Source: Thamnidium elegans | Lineage: Eukaryota > Mucoromycota > Mucoromycetes > Mucorales > Mucoraceae | Direction: 5' to 3' | Assembly: GCA_025201345.1 (NCBI GenBank) | Contig: JAIXMG010000032.1 | Location: 372,001 to 436,000, forward strand | Length of the DNA stretch: 64,000 bases | Part shown: piece after piece, positions 11,366 through 22,038 of the stretch | How positions within the stretch are numbered: position 1 is the first letter of the stretch | Layout of the letters: every line of letters starts with the position of its first letter | Notes under the pieces: generated by a model | Database searches by the model: none | Told to the model about the DNA's origin: nothing | Seen by the model: the letters and a program-made list of their open reading frames with translations, nothing else | Position numbers and translations under genes: made by a program

Positions 11366-11904
11366 ATGAAAATGCGTAATCCACTTAAACCAAAAAAAAC
11401 TTCGAGACGATTTGCAGAATTACAAGAAGACCGAGGGTTTACTGATGCTCAATTCGAAACGGTCGAAACACCAAGTAAAGTACAAAAAGTAGATTACGAG
11501 TACACTTTTTCTTGTATTACTAACCTTACTTTAGTCCCTTGGAACGCTATTGGGTTAGCAGTTTTACTTTTTGTCGTTGGTGGTGTATTATTAACTATTG
11601 GTATTTTGGTTAAAATTGGCCAAATTACTTCAGATGTAAAATGACAACTGTTGTCAAAAAAAAGTGTTTTTTGATACTAACTTTTTTGAATATAGGTTTG
11701 GTTGGCTAGAGGTACAGCTTTTATAGTACTTGGTAGTCTAATGTTTATTCCAGGTAATTCGTTGTTATATAGGTGCAGGAAAATAAGACTTACTTTTTTT
11801 TTTTTTTTTTTTTCACGATAGGCTCGTATCATTTGTACATTGCTTATTATGCGTATTATAAGTATCCGGGATATGACTTTAATCTTATACCGGACTGGGA
11901 TTAA
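11366..11904 (+). CDS. TMEM230-like membrane protein
   Basis: Three exons, 11366-11635, 11696-11753, 11822-11904, giving 136 residues. The N-terminal 45 residues are soluble (MKMRNPLKPKKTSRRFAELQ, then GFTDAQFETVETPSK), followed by two membrane helices (AIGLAVLLFVVGGVLLTIGI and GTAFIVLGSLMFIPG), and the family signature PGSYHLYIAYYAYYKYPGY with a C-terminus NLIPDWD. Human TMEM230 has the equivalent PGFYHLRIAYYA..GYRGYSYDDIPDFDD. TMEM230 acts in secretory and recycling vesicle trafficking. ATG 11366 is the first ATG in frame; the frame is open a few codons further only through a TTG. Confidence 0.9.
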
Positions 11905-14900
11905 ATATAAACTTTTTTTTTTTTTTTCGCGTCAATGCTTTAACTTTACTGTGCCCGCCAAAAAAAAAAGAAAAAAGAAAAAAGAGCATCATTTATTACT
12001 TTATTTTTAATTATGTAGCTACTTTATATGTTTATATATAATATAAATTTGAATACATTCTCTTATACTCATTTTCAGTTTTTTTTTTTTTTTTTTGTTC
12101 TAGAAAAATGCAATTGTCTAAAGAGTTTTAAGTTTTAAAAGAGTTGACTAATACTAGTTTTGCTTATAAAAATAAATTATCAATACTTATGCATCCAAAT
12201 ATATTAAGTTGCATACCAGATCAAGTTAAATTGGGGCCAAGTCTAGATCTTGTTAAACTTTAACTGCCAAAACAATTAACACGTTGATACAAAAACCCTT
12301 TGGATCGGCTTTAACATTCAAATCGGAAAATAATTGCTCGGGTTCTTTTTGACTTGATATCAATAACTAGTAGCCCTAGTTATTTGTGCAATGTTATACA
12401 TGTAGGCTTAATCTTAAAATAAGCGTTTATGCGATAAATAAACATTCATCCCATCATATAAAAAAAAACTCTAGTATTGTTCTCTCTCCTATTTTTTTTT
12501 TTATTGCTGTTTGTTTTTGAAATTAGATCAACTAGATATACAGTTATTGTAGTAATTTAATAACCTAGCATATCATAAAGAAGTTCGCTATCATTATTAC
12601 TTTATGCTAACGTCAGCATGAGTGATTTAAATCATTAACAGGTAAGTGCGTGATCAGTTTAGGACCCTCATTTATCTAATCATTTGAAGAATTACTTAAT
12701 ACCTCCTTTTTCGATTGATTTGTGTTCATATATCGCGCATAGAACTGTCGGTTTGGCTTGGATTTAATTCCATGGTCAACATATTCAAAAATTATGTAAT
12801 CTTATCAGGATGTTTCTTTTTATAACAGACGAAAAAAAAATTTGACCTTCTTATTAGCTCATCCGTTACATAATGTGTAAACGGGTTGTAGGTTATCTCT
12901 AAAATAGTGAGACTTACAAATTTACGGTTGTATATTGCCCTACACGATTTTTTTTTTTTTTTTTTGATAAAATAAATCTCTCAAAAGACCCTCATTTCTT
13001 TTATTGTGGACAAGGGCATCATGTTGCACAGTCGTGAAAGAAATAATTGAGCTGCACCAAACCTGTAAATACTATAAACAGCAAATAGTAAAACAGGGTA
13101 TGCTTAAATAATTATTGTATCATGGTGTATTTTTGCGGGCAGAAAAAAAGGGGGAGAGAGGAGATCGCCATGAATTATCATGTGATTTTTTTTTTTTTTT
13201 TGTACAAAAATAATTGAAACTTTCCTGTTATCAGACAACAAACATTAAGTTATTTGTTGTATCTAATTAAAAGACCTTAAAAATTAACGTAAAAAAGAAG
13301 GGTGGTACAAATTTATTAATTACGTAAAAACATACTTTCGTACTACTTTTGTCAGATACTATACGTTAACAAAGGAAGGTTGGTATACCCTTACTTTATC
13401 CAGTCTAACCACTAGTCTTGTTACATAGAAACACGGCGTTATACTAAAGGGTTTAACAAAAAGGTTAAACACGCTAGTATGATGAAATAATTGTAATATT
13501 GAAACAATAGCTGTCCCTTTCAAATCAATACTATTCAATTTATCTCATGGGGTCCGTCTCTCCCCTCTCCCTCCCCCCATTTGTCCCTTTCTTTAATGTC
13601 GTCCTTTTATTCCTTTTAAAGAAATTACTTTTTAGTTTCGATCTTCTCGTTTGGGCCAGCAACTACAGTTACACTGTCGTCTTGGAAAAAAAAATATATA
13701 GATACAATGATATACCTCTACTTTATCATTTAGCTAGACTTAAAAAGTAAAATCAATCTATTAATTTGCAAGCTATTTTTCTTTTCGTCTAGAATCTTAT
13801 AACGCATTTTACGTCAAATTTTTTTTTTTTTAAAAAAAAAAGATGCACAATAGCTAAATTATATGAAGGATACACACAATGCAACTATAACTAAATTAAT
13901 AGTTTAATTTCCTACTTTACCATCGAATTCATTAAAGGAGGAGATAATATTTTTTTTTTTCTCTAAAAAAAAAATGTTAATATTATATTTCTGCTAATAT
14001 CATGTACAGTTTGGATATAGTTGTAAAACCTCAAAAACCCCTCTGTACAACAAAAAGCGGTGTTTTTTTTTTGCTGTTGGGTATCTTGCACCCCGCCTTT
14101 GATAAATTTAGATTTTTTTTTTTAGCCAACTATCCCTCCTATATAAAAATTACATTGAAAACGATATTTTAGAAGAAAAAAAAAAAAGTCAATGGTGACA
14201 GATAGTTTCAATGGTTCTCATGGTGATAAAAGGGAGATTAGGCTGTTCCTATTTCTGAAATAATTAAAATATATCTGTAGATAATGAAGAGATTACACAA
14301 GTATATGCAGTAACACATTTCACCGACCTAACCACATCTACTTTAAGGAAGCAAACCAATACCGCCATCTAAATATAATGTCTTTTTTTTTTTTAAAAAA
14401 AAAAAAAAGGTACTAGACATCTTACTACAAAAAAGTACTCAACACGTATTATCTTATCTCTAATTTGACTTATCAAAACGACGATATAACTATCTGTAAA
14501 CCAGTGTATAATCTTTCTTTTTTTTTTTAAAGAAAAAAACGATAAAAAAATGCAAAAATAAAATAAAAATAGCAAATTTGCATGATACTTCAACAAAGTA
14601 CAGATTTTCTATTTTACGCAATAACACTCAATGATCTGAGTACATATGTAAAAAAAAAAAAAAAACTCTTAAAAATAACGAAATTGAATTATTAATAGAA
14701 ATACCAAGTTGAAAAGGAGGACTCTCAGATGAAATTCGTGAAACAATAGATTCTTCTACATTTTGTTTTTTCTTTTAGAGGAATAGTAACAGAGTAAAAA
14801 AAAAAAAGATCGATAAGGTCTGGTGAATGGATGTACAAACTGTCCAAATATAGAAAGTATAGATGGAGCAGGCAATTCTTCTTCTTGGTGGGTAGTAGTA

Positions 14901-15845
14901 GAAAGGATAGCAAATCAAGGTGTGTATTATAAGTGAACTCACAGGGCCGGGACTGACCGGGAAGTGCGGATTATTTCACCGAGGTCACGTATAGACTACC
15001 CTTTTGATATTCACAAAGAAAAAAAGGCCATCGTAATGGGACAAAAAGGAAAGCTTAATCACGAGAAAAAAGTGTTGAATTTTTTACGGTGATTAATTTA
15101 TTTCCTTACTATAAAATATACACAAGGGGGGGTACTAAGAGGGGGTTCCCTGCTCAATTAAAATTTTATGTGTACAAAAAAAAAAAAAAAGTTACACATA
15201 AACACCTGTGCGGCGTCTGCGATCATAGGGTTCCTTTGTACAAAAAAATTTATTTCCCTAGCAATCAAAACGTGGCCAGATCGCCAGAGATTGAGAAATT
15301 CTTCCCTGTAATATTAAGCTAAAGAAAAATAATTCATTTCTAATGCCTTTTTTTATATATTGTGTTACAGAAAAAAAAAAAGATAGTTTTTATTCATCCC
15401 CAACTTCTTTTTAATTTACACTTTTTTCGTTTTTAAAAAAAAAGGGTATTATTTTCTTTTTTGGTTTTTATTTTAGTTTTTGGTTGATATCAATAATTCT
15501 ATTGTAGGTGAAAAGAAAAGTAATAAATTTATAATGAAAAAGTAAGTAGTAGAGAGGCATAGTACATGGTATTGTGGAAGGGTAAATAGACTAAAAAAAG
15601 AAAAAAGTCGAGGAGAGGAAAAAGAGAGAATCATTTACAATAGAGGGGAGGAAAGGTGTGCTTTTTTTTTTTTTTTTTTGTTCTTATTTTTTTTTTTTTT
15701 TTTGATTTACATGTGGGATGTGTAAAAAAAATATTAGGGATGTAACAATACAATTGTCTGTGTGGGGTTTTTTTTTTTTTTTTTTTTTTTTTTTTCTTTT
15801 GGCTTTTCTTAGTTTCTTGGTTTAGGTAGTACATCCTTTTTTGTT
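11905..15845. other. Gene-poor region, no supported gene
   Basis: About 3.9 kb of AT-rich DNA with many A/T homopolymers (for example 12077-12096, 12949-12965, 13184-13201, 14650-14664, 15661-15681, 15768-15795). Open frames are short and low in complexity. No tRNA, rRNA or transposon end was recognised. Confidence 0.55.
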
Positions 15846-16149
15846 CTAGCGAAAGAGGAAGAGAGCATCTTTTTTTAGGTCTTGAATTTTTAATTTTGTA
15901 AAGGGAATTTTTTGTTTTTTTGAAAAAGGTTTTGGAAGGTATAATAATTCTAACGTTTTTTGGAGAAACCTAATGATCTACAAATCATTTTTTATATTAA
16001 TATAAACAACAACAACCCCCCATATATGCAAAAAAAAAAAAAAAATTATAAAAACTTACGGCTTGAGCGACTACAATCTGGACACCAACTTGTTTCAAAG
16101 TATCGTCGATGAATAAGACAGTAACTTTTTCCTCGGCCAGAACAAACAT
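15846..16149 (-). CDS. Weak candidate two-exon gene, 73 residues
   Basis: On the minus strand an exon 16149-16060 with a GTAAGT donor joins to 15977-15846 across an 82-base intron ending TTGTAG; the frame (MFVLAEEKVTVLFIDDTLKQ.., second exon IIRFLQKTLELLYL.., TAG at 15846) stays open through both exons. The same exon read in another frame from ATG 16222 gives MGISFRQFITK.. ending TSWCPDCSRS, which contains a thioredoxin-like WCPDC, but that frame stops two codons after the splice. I cannot decide which frame, if either, is translated. It may be a decayed copy of a small gene. Confidence 0.25.
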
Positions 16150-16222
16150 TGGGTCCTGATGTTTGGGTTTTATTTGATTTACTGTTTGATTTAGTAATGA
16201 ATTGACGGAAGCTAATACCCAT

Positions 16223-16509
16223 TTTGATGTGTTAATGTTTTTTTTTTGGCAAGTTAAAAATATGTATAGAATTGATAGTAAGTTTTTTTTTTGTTTTTTT
16301 AAAAAAAAAAATCGAGAAAAAGTAGAGTAAAAAAATTAAGAGAGAGAGAGGGAAGGGAAAAGAGGTTGGAGATAATTTACTCAATTTATAGAAAGGGAAA
16401 CGAAAAGTGGCTTTTTTTTATAAGCTATATACACTTTTGATAATAGATGTTTCACATTCCACATATCATGGTGTGAAAGAGGGACAAGGTTAGTCCCCCC
16501 ACTTCCATT

Positions 16510-16547
<38 letters not shown>

Positions 16548-17959
16548 CCAAAAATCTTATAGTAGAACACAATATCACAAGCTTGGTCATGGGAATAATT
16601 TCTTTTTTTCTTTTTTAGATTATTTTTTTAGCATTCTTTTTATTACTGCTAAACGACTGACTTAATCGCAGTAAGTATGCAGTCTTTTGTTATCTTTAAA
16701 AAAATATATGCATTGTATAGTCACCGAACTCGACAAATGAAAGCAAAAAAAAAAAAAAAAAAAAGTTAAAGTTGGAAAAGTGAGTGGCCCCGACCCCCCC
16801 TGTGTTTATTTAACCTCGCACCTGTGCGCTCTCTTAAAGGATACGCCCCGTGATAATTATTGTATGTTACATTCTTTTACAAATTCTGCCACGATTACCA
16901 TTACGATAGCCGTTTACTACTGACCCTGTGTCCACGAATTTCTATTAGGTGAGCGGGAGAGAGAAAAAGATACAAGTAAAAAAAATATATATATTATGAG
17001 AAAAAAGTAAATAGGAGATCCAAAGGAAATGCATTATAGTATGAGAGTTATTATTAAACTGGCTCGAGCGTCTTTTGTTTATTTTACTATAGTGCCAAGA
17101 GCCTACTATTCGATCTACATCTTCTCTCTTTGGTTCCCGCTCATTTATTAAAAAAAAACCCACTCCGCCGGTACAGTTTACACAGAAAAAAAAAGTGGAG
17201 TAGACGGAGTTGGTATGAGCACAAAAATAATATTGTTTTGATAAAAAAAAGATATGATTAAATGTAGTACGAGTAATATATACAGATTTAAAATATTTTA
17301 TATACAAGACATGAGGGCTAAAAGGCATGATATACAGTATTTATATATAAAGAAGGTAAAACCTATTAATTATTTGCGTACCAAATGATGTTGCGTTACA
17401 TTATTTTTTAGCTTTTATATTCCCTTCAATATGATTATGTAGGAGCACCATGCTTTAGACTTTAAGAGCAACCGTCCCATGATAAATATTTTAATTTACC
17501 ATGGAGTGATTTCCGAGTTCGGGATCCGTTTATGATCGATACTGTTATACAGTGTTTCGCAATAGAAAATACAAAAAAAAAAAAAGACTTTTGATACCGT
17601 AATCTTTGGAGGAGTACTATGTTGATTTTAGTAAAGAAACGATAGTTTACGTAATTGTTTTGAAAACAAAAAAGAGCCCAGTCGTTCATAATTTCTTTTT
17701 GTAGATGTTGGGTAGTAGGCGGCGAAAACACTACCGAGCCACAATGAATCCGAAGCATGATCCTCTTCTGTGTCTAAAATATATGGTACTTAACACCATC
17801 GACACAATTCTTAAACTCTCGGATGATATTAAACGCTGCGATTTTATCCAGTCAAAGCTTGACTAATCGAGTCCATCAACTATCAACTTCCGTGGTTTTT
17901 TTTTCCGTAATCATTTTTTGATATATTCTTGGAGGTCATGGGGGCAGTTGTACAAGTTT
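16223..17959. other. Gene-poor region, no supported gene
   Basis: A/T homopolymers (T31 at 16515-16545, A19 at 16746-16764) and scattered short frames. No feature recognised. Confidence 0.5.
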
Positions 17960-18135
17960 TTTTTTATCACGCGTTTTTGATTTCTCGATGCTCTTGTCTC
18001 GTAATTACAACCTCTCCTCCTCTTACCCCCCCCCATGATCTAGATAGGTAAGATCGGCTGTATTCAAAGAGTGAACGAGGTGCTCTTTTGTGTACTCCGT
18101 TCCACTTCCATATAGCGTCTTTGGCAACTTTTATT
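17960..18135 (-). repeat. Diverged direct repeat, copy 1, with coding relic
   Basis: This stretch and 18873-19040 are the same sequence in direct orientation, clearly similar but with many substitutions; both contain TTTTTATCACGCGTTTTTGA, a CCCCATGAT(C/G)TAGATAG block and AAAGAGTGAAC(G/A)AGGT. On the minus strand copy 1 reads KDAIWKWNGVHKRAPRS.. and ends REIKNA; the parallel pattern in copy 2 suggests both are remnants of one protein-coding exon. Family unknown. Confidence 0.6.
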
Positions 18136-18872
18136 GTTATTATTAAATAAATGCGCATTAACATATAATTGATACTTATAAGTAATACTGATTGCGTTTA
18201 TAATCCACAAACTTCTACCGCAGATATTCAATAGTGAAATAAAAGCCTATTAGAGAGACAAAATGCTTCCACGGTAGGTCAATTACAATAACAGCGATGC
18301 TATTTTACCTTTTTAAGCTACTCATTCATTGATGGCTAGCTAATATTGTCTATATTTTATATTGACTTGATAGGCGCTTATTAAACTTGTATATAACACA
18401 CACACACACATTTTTATTAATAATCTTCTAATTTTTATTCTGTGACATTCGCATATATGCAAATATCACAGTAAATCTTGATCAATTTTCATTATTTCGA
18501 ATTCGATTTTTGGCCCGTGTATACTCCGCACTGTTACAATAGTTCCTGTATTATGATATATCAGAGAAAAGTACAGCGTTCATTTTAAATATTGCCTGCA
18601 TAAGTAAGATGTGACGGGCATTGTTTTCTTCAATTGCATGTGTACTGAACAATGATAACTGTAATGATTCCTCATGCGTATTCAACCAAGCCCTTCTTCT
18701 TATATCCAGCTTTTACCTAAGCAAAACCAGTGCGATTTTCAAGCTTCCTTAACGACGGCGCAACCGTGGCCTGGAAGACTAACGAATATAGCTTCCAACC
18801 AAAAGACATATGCTCGACATAGCAATTACGAGAAGGCAGATTTTATACTGAAGTCGTACAAGAATTTTTTTC
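18136..18872. other. Spacer between the two direct repeats
   Basis: Unique-looking DNA with a short (CA)n tract at about 18400-18411. No gene supported. Confidence 0.4.
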
Positions 18873-19040
18873 ATTTTTATCACGCGTTTTTGATTTCTTG
18901 AAGCTCTTGTTCAGTAATTAAGCCCACTCTTGCCCCCATGATGTAGATAGATAGGATCGACCGTATCCAAAGAGTGAACAAGGTACTCTTTTTTTGTATT
19001 CCATTCCAATTGGATACGACATCTTTGATAACTCTTTTTT
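18873..19040 (-). repeat. Diverged direct repeat, copy 2, with coding relic
   Basis: Partner of 17960-18135. The minus strand reads KDVVSNWNGIQKKS.. and, in another frame, MGARVGLITEQELQEIKN, which looks like a genuine old protein end broken by indels. The two copies are about 910 bases apart, so they look like an old segmental duplication rather than a microsatellite. Confidence 0.6.
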
Positions 19041-20157
19041 TAATTAATTTGATATCCGCTGCATTTAGCGAGTGATAAATTGACGGTCATCCAATAAGGA
19101 GAACCTTCTTTCTAATGAGAATAGGATGTTAAGTAATTTTTTGAAATTAAAAAAAAAAAAACTTACTATTTTCAAATAGATTTATTTTATTAAAGCGAAT
19201 CTATTTTTAACTACGGCAAAATAGTAAAGTTGGAATACACAAAGTGTAAACATAACAATAGTGTTCATATTTTCTTTTTTTTTTCAGTGTAAGACTGATA
19301 ACTATAAGTACAAGTATACAGAAAGACAAGGTATTCAATTCAAACAGTAGTATGAGTATTTGAGCCCTCTCCCCCAATAAAAAAACAAACATAAACACGA
19401 AACTGGCCCGTTGTGGACAAGGCTAGTGTAAACGATGGGCTTGTAAGTGATACGTCTTCAATTACAGATGGACGCTTTCGCTTCTCTATACTTTCAATTT
19501 TTTCGATGAATATTATTCTAGATCTACTTTATTTTTTCGAACGATCGATTATAAGAGATTTTTTTTTTTTTTTTTGCAACATGAGTTCTTTACCCCTCTC
19601 TCCCCCCCCCCAGAAAAAAAACATTCTTTTTTTCTAACGCGTAGAGTTCATACAAACAATAAGATATACCTTATTTTTCATGTAAACAAAGTAGTAAGAA
19701 AGATTAAATTACACAATCGATAAAATAGATGAGACTTTATGGGATTAGCTTATCATCGAAGGCATTTATTTTTAATGTGTGATAAGATCGGCCTAACTAC
19801 ACTTGGGAGTATTGCTTATGGTAGTAAAAAAAAAAAAGGGTGATTCCCTTGGGTATTAAATAATACGGCGATAACAAAATATCACATAGAAATATAAATA
19901 GAAAATCGACTCTTCTTCTATCTCTAGACTTACATAAAAAAAAAAAACTCTTCTTTTTATGGAAAGCCCCTACTATTTTTACGTACAACATGATTGTACA
20001 CAAAACTTTTATTTACTAGATACCCCTTTTACGGTTCTTTTTTTCTTTTCTATTTTTTTGGATAGTCACCTGATAGTTGATCACAAATGTCGAGATAACT
20101 GAAAACAGTTTTGTTCATCTGACTTGCTTTTCCATGTCGATCTAATTTTGGAATATA
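19041..20157. other. Gene-poor region before the first transposon
   Basis: A/T tracts and C10 near 19602. No gene, RNA or repeat recognised. Confidence 0.45.
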
Positions 20158-21768
20158 CAGTGCTGACCAGTTCAAATGGCGGATTTCCAATTCTCAATTG
20201 TCGTATTAAAAAAAGTCAAATAGCGGTTTTTAAAATTCCAAATAGCAGTTTTATAAAAACCAAATGGCAGATTTTCGTAGTCAATTAACGTTTTATTTTT
20301 GTTTTTATTTTTAACATTCCTCATGAGTAATAACATTCAATTTTTTATGGAAGATGGTCAAGGTAGAATTACTACGGAAGATGGTGATGATGCCATGGAC
20401 TACATAATTGATGAAGGAGATGAATATAAGTTAAAAAACTTAACCACGTTAACCGAGTACAAGGAGCTTCAACCTGTTCCCATTGAGCTTGATCCTGAAG
20501 ATGTAAACTTAGATAAAAGAATGGAAGTTGTGATTGAGAAGGTCGAAAAAATAAAAACTGCTAATATACGTACAACAAGTAGTTACAATACTTATATCGA
20601 CGATCAAAAGACTTTTTTTATATTACTTAAAAATCAAATTTTTTTCAGCAGCTAAACCTGCTAGAATGTCTGGTGTGTCAGAACGAACAGGGCAAACACG
20701 GGCGAAGAAAATAAAAGTAGATTCCGATTGGGATATTTACCAAAAACAGACCAATATGGTGAACCGCCCTCGAAGCCAGCTTCAAGAGGAACAAAAGAAG
20801 CACATTGTCGAGTTCTATGACGATAAACCATTTGGTACAGCAGATGAAGCAGTAGAGAGCTTAACTGCAGCATTTGAAGGCTTTAGTTTAAAAAGAACGA
20901 CAGTGAATAATTTTATTATAAAAGAGTGCAATCTCTCTATGAAAAAATTAAGCCGCCAACCCAAGGCCCGAAATGATATAGCACGTCTTAATAATAGATA
21001 TGAGTGGGTTAAAAAGTGGACAGAAACAGACATGGACTACGTTAAAAATTGCGTTTTTATCGACGAGTCTGCATTTGATATTAACATGAGACCCTCTTAT
21101 GGTAGATCTATCCGTGGTACTCCTGCCGTTATTACAACACCTCTTACCAGAGCAGAATCTCATTCTATTCTTGGTGCAATTTCAGCAGTAGGAGTTATCA
21201 ATATAGACGTTAGAGTTTCTCAAAGTAGAAAAAAAATGAAAGTTGTTGGGGCTTGTAAAAGAAAAGCTGTAAACCCTCAAGTAAATCCTAAAAAAAAGTG
21301 GCACTAAAACTGGCCATTACCTTGAGTTTTTAAAGAGAACATTAAATCAGTTGGATGCTTTCCTGGAACTGAAAGGTTTCTACCTCATTATGGATAACGC
21401 TCCCATCCATACGCACGGGGAAATTGATAATATGATTACTAGTAGAGGGTACAGATGTATTTATCTTCCTCCCTACTCCCCCGAATTAAACCCTATTGAG
21501 CAATTTTGGGCTATTGTTAAAAATAGAGTTAAGCGTAGTGCATTTGAGGATAAGGAAGACCTTCATACAAGAATTGCTGAGGCATGCAACTCTGTTCCTG
21601 AATATATTCTAAAAAATTGTATTCAACATTCTGTTGGTGTTTTTTCAAAATGTTTAAATAAAGAATATGTTTAAAAGCTTATAAAATATTTACGCTAATT
21701 GACTATGAAAATCTGCCATTTGGTTTTTATAAAACCGCTATTTGACTTTTTTTAATACGACAATACTA
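20158..21768 (+). mobile_element. Tc1/mariner-type transposon, copy 1 (3' end truncated)
   Basis: The left end begins TA|CAGTGCTGACCAGTTC at 20156-20173, the same terminus as copy 2 at 29963. Inside it an inverted-repeat pair (about 20198-20288 and 21693-21764) flanks the transposase. The left arm holds four copies of a CAAATRGCRG motif (starting near 20173, 20217, 20239, 20261), two of them in a 22-bp tandem duplication; these look like transposase-binding sites. The right arm stops where the outer terminus should begin, so the right end is missing by roughly 40 bases and no TA is found there. The element abuts the DIRS wreck to its right. Confidence 0.85.
20323..21674 (+). pseudogene. Tc1/mariner DD34E transposase, frame broken at an A8 tract
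   Basis: Exon 1 20323-20578 (acidic N-terminus MSNNIQFFMEDGQGR..) joins across a 70-base intron to 20649 onward (AKPARMSGVSERTGQTRAKK). The helix-turn-helix region (RPRSQLQEEQKKHIVEFYDD, then SLKRTTVNNFI) is followed by the first catalytic Asp in CVFIDESAFDINM, the second in FYLIMDNAPIHT and the Glu in LPPYSPELNPIEQFW, with 34 residues between the last two (DD34E, as in Tc1). Frame 0 ends at 21305-21307 just after an eight-A tract (21290-21297); the conserved downstream part is in the +1 frame and ends at 21674. Copy 2 carries the same tract, so a shared lesion, a +1 recoding site or an unusual 48-base intron are all possible. Confidence 0.85.
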
Positions 21769-22038
21769 CAGTTGCCGAAGCGAAGGAAGAAGAAGTGGTA
21801 CAAGCTCTCTGAGCCACGCTTTATTTTCAGATAATATAATAATAAAAAATAATGATAATCCCTTTTTCTCCAGATCTTTCAAGCAAGCTAATTATAATTC
21901 AATTTCTGGGTGGGATTAATAAATTTATGCTAACTAATTTAAACTAAACTAATATCATTAGAAGATTCTTCTATACCAGGGCTGGGTGTGTACCACTTCT
22001 TCTTCCTTCGCTTCGGCAACTGTAGTATTGTATGTCGT
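21757..22038. repeat. Inverted repeat of about 46-50 bp (hairpin-forming)
   Basis: Arm 21757-21802 (ACGACAATACTACAGTTGCC..) is repeated in reverse complement at 21989-22038, with a few extra bases near its end, around a spacer of about 185 bases. The right arm lies in the distal part of the DIRS-derived sequence, so the left arm is probably an inverted fragment of the same element, joined to the truncated end of the Tc1 copy. Confidence 0.75.
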
